Shown here: one piece after another, positions 16,289-25,591 of the stretch
Position numbering within the stretch: position 1 is the stretch's first letter
How the letters are laid out: each line of letters opens with the position of its first letter
Assembly (NCBI GenBank): GCA_963784675.1
Contig: CAWASE010000023.1
Location: 62,001 to 126,000, forward strand
Length of the DNA stretch: 64,000 nt
Direction: 5' to 3'
From: SCTD01 sp963784675
Lineage (GTDB): Bacteria; Actinomycetota; Actinomycetes; Mycobacteriales; SCTD01
Program-made: the position numbers and the translations under genes
Notes under the pieces: model-generated
Database searches by the model: none
The model's input: only the letters and a program-made list of their open reading frames with translations
What the model was told of the DNA's origin: nothing

Positions 16289-16666
16289 CTACGCGACGCC
16301 GTAGTGGAACGTCAGCCGGGCGCCGCCCGCACCGGTGCAGGCATAGTCGGTGTCACCCTCGGCCGCGTCCGTCGGGGTGCAGGAGAACCCCTCTGCCTCG
16401 TACGCCGCACGACCCTGTCCGACGGCGGCCAGGATCACCTTGCGGGCGAGCGCACAGTCCAGACCGGTCAGCACCACGTCGGTCCCCTCGTGCGCGGGGA
16501 CCTGCACGCGGCTGCAGCCGCCGGCAGGCTGGCTGTCGTCGCCGCCGGCGCTGTCGTCGCCGCCGGCTGCGCCGACTGCGGCCCGGTCGCTGCCGGCGGA
16601 CCCGCACGCGGTGACGATCGTCAGCAGCACGGCGAAGGGCACGAGCATCGGTGCGCGCGGTCTCAT
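16289..16666 (-). CDS. Small secreted lipoprotein, unknown function
   Basis: A 125-residue protein with a lipoprotein signal: a short hydrophobic segment (about residues 8-20) followed by the lipobox VTAC with cysteine 21. A Gly/Asp/Ser-rich spacer leads to a small domain with several cysteines (CSRV, GLDCALARKVI, GFSCTP, YACTG), which could form disulfides outside the cell. The ATG at 16666 is used, with AAGGG about seven bases upstream; the longer frame upstream is antisense to the thioesterase gene. Diverges from that gene. Confidence 0.75.
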   Translation of the reverse strand: MRPRAPMLVPFAVLLTIVTACGSAGSDRAAVGAAGGDDSAGGDDSQPAGGCSRVQVPAHEGTDVVLTGLDCALARKVILAAVGQGRAAYEAEGFSCTPTDAAEGDTDYACTGAGGARLTFHYGVA

Positions 16667-16774
16667 ACCGCTGCCCTTACCCGCCAGCGGCTTCGCCAGC
16701 CTGCCAGCCGGTGACAGGACGCTCGGACCAGCAGGGCAGAGTGACCTGACCCGACCCGCTGCCCCGGAGGAACG

Positions 16775-17182
16775 ATGACCGAACCGCTGTCGATGCCGCC
16801 GAGCGCCTTCACCGCCGCGATGGGCCTCACCATGGGCGAGATCACGGGCGACGTCGTCCGGGCCACGATGACCGTCACCCCCGACCAGCACCAGCCGTAC
16901 GGCATCGTCCACGGCGGCGTGTTCTGCGCCGTCGTCGAGACAGTCGCCAGCGTCGCCGGCGCGACCTGGCTGGGTGACCGCGGTCAGGTGGTCGGGGTCG
17001 CGAACAGCACGCACTTCCTGCGAGCGGTGCGCGAGGGTGAGCTGAGCGTGGAGGCAACGCCCCTGCAGCGGGGCCGGACCCAACAGCTGTGGCAGGTCTT
17101 CATCCGCGACGACCAGGACCGCCTGGTCTCCAAGGGCGAGGTCCGCCTGGCGAACATCCAGCCGGAGGCGATCGGCGGATGA
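16775..17182 (+). CDS. PaaI-type hotdog thioesterase
   Basis: A 135-residue single hotdog-fold thioesterase that would hydrolyse acyl- or aryl-CoA. The signature YGIVHGGVFCAVVETVASVAG contains the conserved HGG and catalytic acidic residue region. GGAGGA lies immediately upstream of the ATG. Its stop overlaps the next gene's start (ATGA), so the two are co-expressed, though a metabolic connection to the nucleoside hydrolase is not evident. Confidence 0.9.
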   Translation: MTEPLSMPPSAFTAAMGLTMGEITGDVVRATMTVTPDQHQPYGIVHGGVFCAVVETVASVAGATWLGDRGQVVGVANSTHFLRAVREGELSVEATPLQRGRTQQLWQVFIRDDQDRLVSKGEVRLANIQPEAIGG

Positions 17183-18174
17183 GCGTCTTCGACCTGCCCG
17201 ACGGCGTGCTCGACGTCGTGCTCGACACCGACGTGATGAACGAGGTGGACGACCAGTTCGCGATCGTCTGGGCCCTGCTGCGGCCGGATCGCGTGCGGCT
17301 GCTGGGACTGCACGCCTGTCCTTTCGGGCTCTCCCCCGACCTGGTGGCGCCGGGCAAGGGGCTGCTCACCGAGCTCGACCGCCGACACCTCACCCGTGAG
17401 ATCGAGGCCCTGGGCCTGACCGCCGACGACGTGCCGGTCAAGCTGCCCGCAGAGGGCGCCCAGCAGGCGTACGACGAGCTGCTGCGCGTCGTCGCGCTCG
17501 CCGGGTCCGACGTGCCGGTGGCGCGCGGCAGCGAGAGCTACCTGCCGGACGCCTCGACGCCGGTCGACTCCGAGGCCGCCCGCCGCCTGGTCGAGCTGGC
17601 CCACCAGCCTCGCGAGGGCAGGCTCTACGTCGTCGGGATCGGCTGCGCGACGAACATCGCCAGCGCGCTGCTGCTCGACCCGTCGATCGCCGATCGGATC
17701 GTGGTGGTCTGGACGGCGGCCTACCCGAGCTTCTGGCCTTATGAGAACTCCTCCTACAACCTCGCGCAGGACGTCCCCGCGGCACAGGTGCTCTTCGACT
17801 GCGGCGTGCCGCTGGTGTACGTGCCGGGCTACTACGTCGGCGAGGAGCTGCGCCTCACGCTTCCCGAGCTGGAGCAGAACGTGCGCGGCAAGGGCGTGCT
17901 GGGCGGCTACCTCTGGGAGTCGGTGCGCGCCCACCCGCTCTTCAAGCTGGACCGGCTGGGCTCGTCGAAGGTCATCTGGGACCTGGCCCCGCTGGCGTGG
18001 CTGCTGGAGGCCGACTGGTGCACGCTGCGCGAGGTGCCGACGCCGGCGATGGGCGACGACCTGCACTGGGTGGCCCGGCCGGAGCACGCCGCCATGCTGG
18101 AGATGCACGACCTGGACCGCGACGCCGTCTACGGCGACCTCTACCGGCTGCTGGACGAGCACGCCGCCGACTGA
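17179..18174 (+). CDS. Nucleoside hydrolase (IunH family)
   Basis: A 331-residue protein of the inosine/uridine-preferring nucleoside hydrolase family, which splits the N-glycosidic bond of ribonucleosides. The calcium-binding N-terminal motif is present as LDTDVMNEVDDQFAIVWAL, a variant of the usual DTDxGxDD. Other features are VGIGCATNIASALLLDPSI and a Trp/Tyr-rich active-site loop (FWPYENSSYNLAQDVPAAQ). The unusual NEVDD spacing puts it in a divergent subgroup, so the substrate may not be a standard nucleoside. Coupled to the thioesterase. Confidence 0.85.
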   Translation: MSVFDLPDGVLDVVLDTDVMNEVDDQFAIVWALLRPDRVRLLGLHACPFGLSPDLVAPGKGLLTELDRRHLTREIEALGLTADDVPVKLPAEGAQQAYDELLRVVALAGSDVPVARGSESYLPDASTPVDSEAARRLVELAHQPREGRLYVVGIGCATNIASALLLDPSIADRIVVVWTAAYPSFWPYENSSYNLAQDVPAAQVLFDCGVPLVYVPGYYVGEELRLTLPELEQNVRGKGVLGGYLWESVRAHPLFKLDRLGSSKVIWDLAPLAWLLEADWCTLREVPTPAMGDDLHWVARPEHAAMLEMHDLDRDAVYGDLYRLLDEHAAD

Positions 18175-18203
18175 AGCGTTCGCGAGCCCCCCGACATGCC
18201 GGT

Positions 18204-20690
18204 TCAGGGACGACTGACCGCCGCGAGCGGTCCGCTGCGCGCGATGGCCCGCGGGTCGGTGCCGAGGTAGGCGGCGATCACGGCCGGGTCGGAGATCACG
18301 TCCGCCCCGGAGCCATCGGCGATGATCGCGCCTCCCGACAGGCACACCACCCGGTCCGACAGCGACAGCACCAGCGGCAGGTCGTGCTCGACGAGCACCA
18401 CGGTCGCGGCCAGCTCGTCGCGCACGTCCGCGAGCAGCGGTGCGAAAGCCTCGGTCTCGCGCTGGGCGAGCCCGGCGGTCGGCTCGTCGAGCAGCAGGAC
18501 GCGCGAGCCCTGCCCCAGCACGCAGCCGAGCTCCACGATCCGGCGCATGCCGGTGGACAGCGCCCGGACCGGACGGTGCTGCACCTCGCGCAGCCCCAGC
18601 CGGTCCAGCACCTCCTGCGCTGCGGCGTGCGCGAGGCGCTCGGCCCGGCGCGCCGGCGGCGCGAACAGCAGCGCCGGGACGACGTCGACCGCCTCCGGAG
18701 CGCACGCGAGCGAGAGCGTCTCGAGCACGGTGAGCTCGGCGAACAGCCTGGCGTCCTGGAACACCCGCCCGATGCCCAGGACTGCACGGGCGTGCGGGGG
18801 CAGCGGCGTGACGTCACGGCCGTCGAGGAGCACCGAGCCGGCGTCCGGGCGACGGGCACCCGCCAGCACGTCGAGCAGCGTCGACTTGCCGGAGCCGTTC
18901 GCGCCGATCAGGCCCAGCGACTGCCCGGGCGCCACCGTCAGACTGAGGTCGTCCACGGCGGTACGCCCCCCGAACCGGACGGTGATCCCGGCGGCCTCCA
19001 GAGCGGGGGCCTCGGCCGTCGGCGCGGCGGCGACAGCCCGTTCCCGCACGGTGGCCGGCGGACGCGGCTCGGGCTGAGGGAGCCGCGCCGCGACCGCCGT
19101 GAGCAGTGCTTCCCGCGCGCGGTCGACGAGCCCTGCCAGCCCGCCCGGCAGGTACAGCAGCAGCGCCAGCAGCCCGACGCCGCTGGTCAGCAGGGCCGGT
19201 AGCGCCCCGCCACCGAGCAGGGTCGGCAGCCCCACCACCCAGACAGCACCCAGCACGGCGCCGTCGACCCGTCCGATGCCGCCGATGACCGCCAGGGCGA
19301 CGATCTGCAGCGACAGCGAGACCGGCACGTCCAGCGGCGACAGGCGGCCGGTGAGCGGCGCGTAGAGGGCGCCGGCGAACGACGCGAGCCCACCGGCGAG
19401 CGCGAAGGCGACCAGTCCGGTGCGCTGCGGCGGCACGGCCAGCGCGGAGGCCCGACGGGGGTTGGCGCGCACCGCCACCACCGAGCGGCCCAGGGCGCCC
19501 CGCCGCAACCGGGAGACCAGCAGGCCGGACAGCGCGAGCGCCGCGAGGCACAGCTCGAAGTAGGCGACGTTGCTGCCGAACCCGGCGGGTCGCTGCACGA
19601 CGACGGTGCCGGTGCTGTCGACGAAGAACGACGTGGAGAAGACGAAGGAGGCTCCGGCGACCGCGGCCGCGAGGGTGGACACCGCCAGGAACAGCCCCCG
19701 CACACGCAGCGCCGGCAGGCCCAGCAGCAGCGACACGGCGACGCCGACGGCCACCGCCTCGACGACCGCTGCCGGGAACGGCACCCCGCGCACCGTCAGC
19801 GCCGCCGTCGCGAACGCGCCGAGCCCGAACAGCGCCCCCTGGCCGAGGGACACCTCGCCGCCCCAGCCGGTGAGCACGACGAGCGACAGGCCGGTCAGCG
19901 CCAGCAGCGCCACCCGGGACAGGGTGAACAGGTCGCCCGCCCCGGAGAACACCAGCGGCAGCAGCGCGGCGACGAGCAGTGCGGTGCACGCGGTCAGCGG
20001 GCCGAGCCGTTCGGCCCACCAGCGACCGACGAGCGCGGCCGGCAGCACGCGCACCGTGGGCGGGACCGGCAGGGCGGTGTCGCCGGAGGCCGGTCCGCGT
20101 CCCCCCGACCCCGGCCGCAGCAGCACCGGCAGCACGACGAGCACCACGGCCAGCAGACCGAGGTCGATCAGGCCGGGACGGGTCGGGGCCAGCTGCAGCG
20201 CCACCGCTTCGGCCACGCCGACGCCGAGGCCGCCGGCCACCGCCATCGGCAGCGAGACGAGCCGTCCGACCAGCGCTGCCACCAGAGCGCGCAGCAGCAG
20301 CGCCGGACCCACTGCCACCTGCGGCTGTCCGAGCGGCAGGCGGGTGAGGCCGTCGAGCAGGACGATGGTGACGGCCGCCAGCGCCCCGGACAGGGCCCAG
20401 ATGCCGGTCGCGACCCGCCGCGTCCGTACGCCTGCGAGCTCGGCCGCCTCGCGGTTGTCGGCGGTCGCGCGCAGCAGCAGCCCGACGGGGGTGCGGGTCA
20501 CCAGCAACGCCACCCCCACCGCCACCGGCGGGGTGAGCGCGAGCACCGACAGCCGGGGACCGTCCAGCAGCACCGGCCCGACCTGGATCACGCGGTCCAG
20601 CGCCGCGGGGAACGCGCGCACCGACGAACGCACCGACGGAAGGACGAACTGCACCGCCAGCAGCAGCTGCGACACCCCCACGGTCGCCAC
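18204..20690 (-). CDS. Fused ABC permease-permease-ATPase (LivH C-part, LivM, LivG)
   Basis: An open frame of 828 residues carrying three units of a branched-chain amino-acid-type importer. Residues 1-200 are the C-terminal part of a LivH permease; about 235-510 are a LivM permease (LTGWGGEVSLGQGALFGLGA, LFLAVSTLAAAVAG); about 545-828 are a LivG ATPase with Walker A GANGSGKST, signature LSTGMRRIVELG and Walker B VLLLDEPTAGL. The LivH N-terminus lies upstream in another frame (to 20974), so the intact protein would be a roughly 920-residue LivH-LivM-LivG fusion broken by one indel near 20715-20730. LivM-LivG fusions occur in actinobacteria; the triple fusion is less usual. Substrate unknown. 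Confidence 0.85.
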   Translation of the reverse strand: MATVGVSQLLLAVQFVLPSVRSSVRAFPAALDRVIQVGPVLLDGPRLSVLALTPPVAVGVALLVTRTPVGLLLRATADNREAAELAGVRTRRVATGIWALSGALAAVTIVLLDGLTRLPLGQPQVAVGPALLLRALVAALVGRLVSLPMAVAGGLGVGVAEAVALQLAPTRPGLIDLGLLAVVLVVLPVLLRPGSGGRGPASGDTALPVPPTVRVLPAALVGRWWAERLGPLTACTALLVAALLPLVFSGAGDLFTLSRVALLALTGLSLVVLTGWGGEVSLGQGALFGLGAFATAALTVRGVPFPAAVVEAVAVGVAVSLLLGLPALRVRGLFLAVSTLAAAVAGASFVFSTSFFVDSTGTVVVQRPAGFGSNVAYFELCLAALALSGLLVSRLRRGALGRSVVAVRANPRRASALAVPPQRTGLVAFALAGGLASFAGALYAPLTGRLSPLDVPVSLSLQIVALAVIGGIGRVDGAVLGAVWVVGLPTLLGGGALPALLTSGVGLLALLLYLPGGLAGLVDRAREALLTAVAARLPQPEPRPPATVRERAVAAAPTAEAPALEAAGITVRFGGRTAVDDLSLTVAPGQSLGLIGANGSGKSTLLDVLAGARRPDAGSVLLDGRDVTPLPPHARAVLGIGRVFQDARLFAELTVLETLSLACAPEAVDVVPALLFAPPARRAERLAHAAAQEVLDRLGLREVQHRPVRALSTGMRRIVELGCVLGQGSRVLLLDEPTAGLAQRETEAFAPLLADVRDELAATVVLVEHDLPLVLSLSDRVVCLSGGAIIADGSGADVISDPAVIAAYLGTDPRAIARSGPLAAVSRP

Positions 20691-20974
20691 CAGCAGCAGC
20701 GCCGGCGGTGCCGAGGAAGCCGTCGCACCACCAGCAGCTCGATGCCGGCGGCCACGCCCGCACCGAGCACGCAGGCCAGCAGCAGGGCGACGAAGAACGG
20801 CACGCCGCGGTCGAGCACCAGCAGCGCGAGGACCGCCGCCGCGAGCCCCCCGGTCTCGCCATGGGCGATGTTCAGCACCCCCGACACGCGCTGCACGAGC
20901 ACCAGCCCGACAGCCAGCAGCCCGTAGCAGAGCCCGGCGAGCGCCCCACCGACGAGCAGGTCCAGGGTCAGCAC
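20588..20974 (-). pseudogene. N-terminal fragment of LivH, out of frame with the downstream fusion
   Basis: From GTG 20974 the frame encodes a genuine LivH N-terminus (LVGGALAGLCYGLLAVGLVL, VLNIAHGETGGL) through ELLVVRR, then degenerates into Arg/Cys/Trp-rich sequence. The expected continuation (ALLLVATVGVSQLLLAVQ) is in another frame from about 20715. A single-base deletion in this stretch explains both. Could be a sequencing artefact rather than true inactivation. Confidence 0.75.
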
Positions 20975-20995
20975 GGGAACGACGACGTCACGGGC

Positions 20996-22623
20996 TCAGA
21001 AGGTCCCGGCCGTGAAGGCGTCCAGCGCCTTCCAGCACGTGCAGTCGCGGAAGGCCTGCACCCGCCGCACCTGTGTGGGGGCGTCGGTGCGCCCGCCGGT
21101 GAACGACGACGGTCCGAAGCCGCCGTTGTCGAAGCTGCCGATCCGACCGAGCGCCGACGCGAAGCCGGCCCGGGTCCCGTGGGGCCGACCGCGTCCATCC
21201 CGCGCACGAACAGCTGCAGCAGCGTGCAGTTCCACTGCGCCTGAAAATAGGTGAAGGACGTGGTGGAGCTGCGATCCAGCCGCTCACCCGTCGCCTTCTC
21301 CGAGATGGCCCTACAGGCCTTGTCGTGGGCAGGTTCGGCCGCGCCCGCGCGCCCTTCCCCGACCCGGCTGGACGTCACGCCGATGGCGCGCCGGTAGAAG
21401 CCGTCGGGCATCTGCTGCAAGAAGCTGTCGCCGGACATCTGGTAGTCGAAGTCGCTCATCAGGTACGACGGTCGGCAGCCCGGGCGCGACTCCACCTGGT
21501 TGACGAACTGCGCACCGAACAAGGCGTTGGTGTTGAGGAAGATGGCCTGGACGCCCGCGTTGCACATGTTGCTGGACGCGACCGAGAGCTGCGCCGGGAC
21601 GTTCTGCGAGCTCGACGAGCTGTGCGTCCCGCGGGTGACCTGGAAGCCCTTCTGCTCCAGCAGCCGCTGCAGCGCGTCGTTGTCGGCCGCCAGATAGCCG
21701 TCCTCGGACAGCAGCCCGATCTTCTTGCCCGTGCCCTTGGCCGGGTCGCCCAGCTCGCCGGTGTCGATCAGCTTCACGACGCTGTTCAGGTGCGTCCGCA
21801 GGGTCGACGGCTGCACCGTGAACAGATATCCGCCGGACTCGCGGTAGAAGGAGGAGACGGCCCCGTCGACGGTGAGGTACGGCGTCTTGTGGTCGCGGGT
21901 GAAGCACAGGATCGGCGCGCCGTAGATGCCGATGAGATGGACGACCGCGAAGGCCTTGTCGGTCTCGGTGAGCTGCTTGCAGGCCGCCTGCGAGCTGGCC
22001 TGGGCGTTGCCGAACTCGACGGTGGCGTACTTGGGCACGATCTTGTGGCCCGCTGCCCCGCCCTTCGCGTTGGCGCTCGCGATGTAGACCTCCCAGGCCC
22101 GACGCTGCTTGTCCAGGGAGTACTGCTCGGTCCCGGCGAAGCCGGAGGCGGCGAGGGCGCCGATGTCGGTCAGCACCACGCCGAGCGTGACCGGGCTGCC
22201 TGTCGTCGTGCCGCCGTTGCCGCCGGCGCCTCCTGCGGGCGGGGCTGCGGGGCCACCGTTGCGCACGGGCCCGGCGGACGTCGGGGCTCCGCCCGGCCCG
22301 GTCGCGGCGCCGGAGGGGCCGGAGCCGTCGCTGCCGGCCGCGGGACCCGCTGCGCTGCCGCCGGTCCCGTCGGGTCCGGTCGGGGCGGTCGGCGCGAGCG
22401 GGTCGCCGTCCGGTCCGACGGGACCCGCGACCGGACTGTCCGGGTCCAACGCAGCGGTGCCGGTGGAGGACGGCAGCTCGCTGACGGCGTCGGTGGCGGT
22501 CCGGTCGCCGAAGACGACCGGCACGGCGACGCCGGCGACCAGCAGTCCCAGCACGAGCGCCAGGGCTCCGCCGTAGGTGCGGCTGCGGCTGCGGAAGCGT
22601 CCGCCGTCGACGGGTTCGGTCAC
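20996..22623 (-). CDS. ABC transporter substrate-binding protein (LivJ-type), C-terminus frameshifted
   Basis: A periplasmic-binding-protein type I receptor anchored by an N-terminal helix (ALALVLGLLVAGVAVPVVFG), followed by a roughly 100-residue Gly/Pro/Ala-rich linker and a ligand-binding domain starting PVTLGVVLTDIGALAASGF. The GTG at 22623 overlaps the preceding gene's stop (GTGA). The family-like sequence switches frame near 21180; the in-frame end would otherwise be a Arg/Ser/Pro tail, whereas the true C-terminus (GFASALGRIGSFDNGGFGPS, ending DAFTAGTF at 20996) is one frame away. It presumably delivers the ligand to the fused permease encoded downstream. Confidence 0.83.
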
Positions 22624-23438
22624 AGGTTCTCCAGGCTGGTGCGGAAGGCGATGCGGAACGGCAGCGGCGAGGCGGGCTCGGGGAGCAGGGTGATGCCGGC
22701 GCCCGTGACGTCCGGGAAGCTGCTCAGGTCGAACGACCAGGTCCCGCCGGCCAGGGTGCCCGTGACGCAGCGCTGGGCGTCGAAGGGTGGCGCCTGCGCC
22801 TGGGCGCGTCCCGGTGTCCAGGCGGTGGTGGACGTCTGGCACGCCCGCGCTCCTGCGACGGGTCCGCCGAACCCTGCGCCGGGAGCGTTGTCGGCCGGGA
22901 GCAGGAGCACCTCCCCCTGGCCGGACAGGCGCACCCAGGATCGCGCCACCTCCCCGGCCGGGCCGGCCTGCACCGGCAGGTCTGTCGCGGGCACCGTCGC
23001 ATCGTCGCCGACGGTGGACGTCCACCCGGCAGCGGCCACGGCCAGCGGCCTCGGGGAAGCGGCGGCCGACGGGCGCGGTGCCGCCGACGGCTGCGCGGGC
23101 GACGGCTCCGGCGCGAGCGGGACGAGCCCCGGCAGCAGGCCGGGCGGCGGTGGCAGCACGGGCACCGGCGCCGCCGGACCGACCGGGAGCGCGGGCACGA
23201 CGCCGTCCGGGAGCGGCGCGGACGGCGCTGCGACCGGCTGCGGGCTCGGCAGCGGCAGCGGCAGCGGCAGCGGGCTCTGCACCGGGGCTGCGGACGCTCC
23301 TGGAGCAGTCCTGCCGGCGACCCCCAGGACGGACGCGAGCAGGACGGGCACCGCCAGCACCAGCCCCGGCACGACGGTCCAGGCCTGTCCGGGGGTCCAG
23401 CCCAGCCGACGGGCGGCGGCGCCCAACGGGTCTCTCAC
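22620..23438 (-). CDS. Proline-rich membrane-anchored protein of the ABC operon
   Basis: A 272-residue protein without a recognised family. A basic start (RDPLGAAARRLGWTPGQAW) precedes one hydrophobic helix (VVPGLVLAVPVLLASVLGVAG), then about 90 residues rich in Pro, Ala and Ser, then a roughly 130-residue extracytoplasmic domain with a possible disulfide pair (GARACQTS and AQRCVTG). GTGA overlaps couple it to both the upstream MFS-LivF gene and the downstream binding protein, so it is an integral part of this uptake operon. It could be an accessory ligand-capture or assembly factor; that is inference from position only. Confidence 0.7.
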   Translation of the reverse strand: MRDPLGAAARRLGWTPGQAWTVVPGLVLAVPVLLASVLGVAGRTAPGASAAPVQSPLPLPLPLPSPQPVAAPSAPLPDGVVPALPVGPAAPVPVLPPPPGLLPGLVPLAPEPSPAQPSAAPRPSAAASPRPLAVAAAGWTSTVGDDATVPATDLPVQAGPAGEVARSWVRLSGQGEVLLLPADNAPGAGFGGPVAGARACQTSTTAWTPGRAQAQAPPFDAQRCVTGTLAGGTWSFDLSSFPDVTGAGITLLPEPASPLPFRIAFRTSLENL

Positions 23439-25546
23439 GCGCCTGCTCCGAGGAACACGGCCCGCAGCAGGTCGTCACGCTCGAGCAGGTCGGCGGCCTG
23501 CCCGTCGAAGCGCACCTGCCCCTTCTCCATGAAGACGGCTCGGTCCGCGACCGCCAGCGCGACGTTCACCGACTGCTCGACGAGCACGATCGCGGTGCCC
23601 TCGTCGGCGAGCCGGCGCACCACCTGCAGCAGCTGCTGGACGACGACCGGCGCGAGGCCGAGCGACAGCTCGTCGATGAGCAGCACCCGCGGCTCCAGCA
23701 GCAACGCCTTCGCGATGGCGAGCTGCTGCTGCTCGCCGCCGGACAGCAGTCCGGCGTCCTGGTCCAGGCGGGCGCGCAGGTCAGGGAACAGCGTGATGAC
23801 GCGTTCCAGCTGCGTCGTGCGGCGCGAGGTGTCCCACAGGAAGCTCGCGGCGCCGATCAGCAGGTTGTCGCGGACCGTCATCGACGGGAACACGGCCTTG
23901 CCGCCGGGGACCTGGGTGATGCCCAGCCGCACCCGGGTGGGCGTGTCGGCGAAGGTCACCGCCCGACCCTCCAGCCGCACCGCGCCGCGCTGCGCGCCGA
24001 GGGACCCGCACACGGCACGCAGCAGGGTGGACTTGCCGGCGCCGTTGGTCCCGAGCAGCGCCAGGATCTCGCCTGCGTGCACGTCCAGGTCGACGCCGAA
24101 CAGCACCTGCTGGTCGCCGTAGGAGACCTCCAGCCCGCGCACCGTGAGCAGCGGGCCGTCCGCAGGCGCCTGCTCGTCGGCCAGCAGGTCGGCCGAGGCG
24201 GCGAGGGTGTCCGCGGCCACGGTCGGCACGGCCCGCAGGACCAGCGCCGCTGCCAGCAGACAGCTCGGGAGCACGACGATCGCGAGCGCCTGGCGCGGAC
24301 CGCGGGCGTCGGACAGCAGCCCGGTGGCGAGGGTGCCGAGCAGACCGCCCCCGACGAAGACCGCCACTCCCAGCACGGCGAACGACAGCGACCGCAGCCG
24401 GGCCGGGACGACGCCCGCCACGACGGCGTAGGCCGGGACGATGCCGGTGCGGAAGACCAGCTTCGCCACCGCGACCCCGGACAGCAGCAGCCCCAGCGAC
24501 GGGCTGGCGATCGCCAGCGGGAAGAGCACCCCGAATCCCACCGCGCAGCCGGCGAACAGGCGCAGCGGCAGGCCGGGCCCGCGGGCGCTGAGCCGGTCGC
24601 CGACGAAGCCGCCCAGCAGCGTCCCGAGCACGGCGCCGATCTCGGTGAGCGACAGCGCGAGCCCACGCTGGGCGGTCGTCAGGTCGAAGGTGCGGTCCAG
24701 CGCCAGCGAGAAGTAGATCGGGACCGCGACCAGCTCCAGCCCCAGCACGGACACCGCAGCGATCACCGACCGATAGGTGGGGATGGCCAGCAGGCGCTGC
24801 ACCCCCACCGTCGCCGATACCGGGACCGTCGCGGGTCGCCGCCGCGGCCCCCAGCTCGGCCAGCTCGCCGCCGCCCCGCTGCGGCTCGCGCAGCCCCAGG
24901 CACAGCACCCCGAGGAACAGCGACGGGATGCCCAGCACCAGGAACGCCAGCCGCCAGCCGTCCGGCCCGTTGCCGGTGGCCGCGAGCAACCCGGCGACGA
25001 CCGGTCCCAGCAGCGTTCCGACCGGGGCGGCAGCGGCATGCAGCCCCAGCACGCGGGCGCGGGACGCGGGCGGGTAGCCGTCGGCCAGCAGCGACGGGTG
25101 CACGGGCAGGATCGCCGACTGCCCCGCCTCGTTGACGATCCGTGCGGCGTACAGCTGGCCGACGCTCTGCACCGCGCCGGTACCGATCGTCGCCAGGCCG
25201 GCGACGATCGCCGTGACGCCCGACAGCGTCGTGCGACGCACCCGGTCCGAAGCAGCCCGATCGGGACGGCCGCCAGCACGAACACGCCGAGCTGGACCGT
25301 CACGACGGCCGCGAACCCGCTGTCGGACAGTCCGAGCGAGCGCTGGATGTCCGGCGCCAGCGCCGCCAGGGCCGCCGAGTCCAGGTAGTCCACGAGCTGG
25401 ATGGCGGCGAGCACGAGCAGCAGCCCGGGTCCGCCGAGCTGCAGGGTCCGGCGCAGCGAGGGGGCAGGGCCGACGGCGGACGCCGGGGCGGGCTCGGCGG
25501 GTGCGGGAAGGCCCGGCTCAGCCGCAGGGACGGTCTCGAGAGCCAC
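23435..25546 (-). CDS. MFS transporter fused to a LivF-type ABC ATPase
   Basis: A 703-residue open frame. Residues about 30-460 form a major-facilitator-type membrane domain (LLVLAAIQLVDYLDSAALAAL, PIYFSLALDRTFDLTTAQRG, GTLLGGFVGDRLSARGPG). Residues 470-703 are a LivF ATPase: Walker A GTNGAGKST (about 500), signature LLSGGEQQQLAIAKAL and Walker B RVLLIDELSLGL. Between about 25245 and 24840 the reading frame encodes Arg/Cys/Ser-rich nonsense while MFS-like sequence (QSVGQLYAARIVNEAGQSAI) continues one frame away, so two compensating indels are present. The linkage of an MFS carrier to LivF in one polypeptide is unusual; it heads the ABC operon. Confidence 0.8.
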   Translation of the reverse strand: MALETVPAAEPGLPAPAEPAPASAVGPAPSLRRTLQLGGPGLLLVLAAIQLVDYLDSAALAALAPDIQRSLGLSDSGFAAVVTVQLGVFVLAAVPIGLLRTGCVARRCRASRRSSPAWRRSVPARCRASASCTPHGSSTRRGSRRSCPCTRRCWPTATRPRPAPACWGCMPLPPRSERCWDRSSPGCSRPPATGRTAGGWRSWCWASRRCSSGCCAWGCASRSGAAASWPSWGPRRRPATVPVSATVGVQRLLAIPTYRSVIAAVSVLGLELVAVPIYFSLALDRTFDLTTAQRGLALSLTEIGAVLGTLLGGFVGDRLSARGPGLPLRLFAGCAVGFGVLFPLAIASPSLGLLLSGVAVAKLVFRTGIVPAYAVVAGVVPARLRSLSFAVLGVAVFVGGGLLGTLATGLLSDARGPRQALAIVVLPSCLLAAALVLRAVPTVAADTLAASADLLADEQAPADGPLLTVRGLEVSYGDQQVLFGVDLDVHAGEILALLGTNGAGKSTLLRAVCGSLGAQRGAVRLEGRAVTFADTPTRVRLGITQVPGGKAVFPSMTVRDNLLIGAASFLWDTSRRTTQLERVITLFPDLRARLDQDAGLLSGGEQQQLAIAKALLLEPRVLLIDELSLGLAPVVVQQLLQVVRRLADEGTAIVLVEQSVNVALAVADRAVFMEKGQVRFDGQAADLLERDDLLRAVFLGAGA

Positions 25547-25585
25547 CGTTCAGCCCTCTCGTCCAGCCGGTCGCGATGTGGACAT

Positions 25586-25591
25586 AAACTA
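25586..25591 (-). promoter_or_regulatory. Possible -10 box of the ABC operon
   Basis: TAGTTT on the minus strand in a short AT-rich patch, about 40 bases before the MFS-LivF start. Its first three bases are also the stop codon of the amidase. No -35 assigned; the call is tentative. Confidence 0.3.

Noticed and set aside
21325..25135. Long plus-strand frames opposite the ABC operon
   Set aside because: They are Arg/Ala/Gly-rich, carry no recognisable domains and mirror the minus-strand genes, a known artefact of very high GC.
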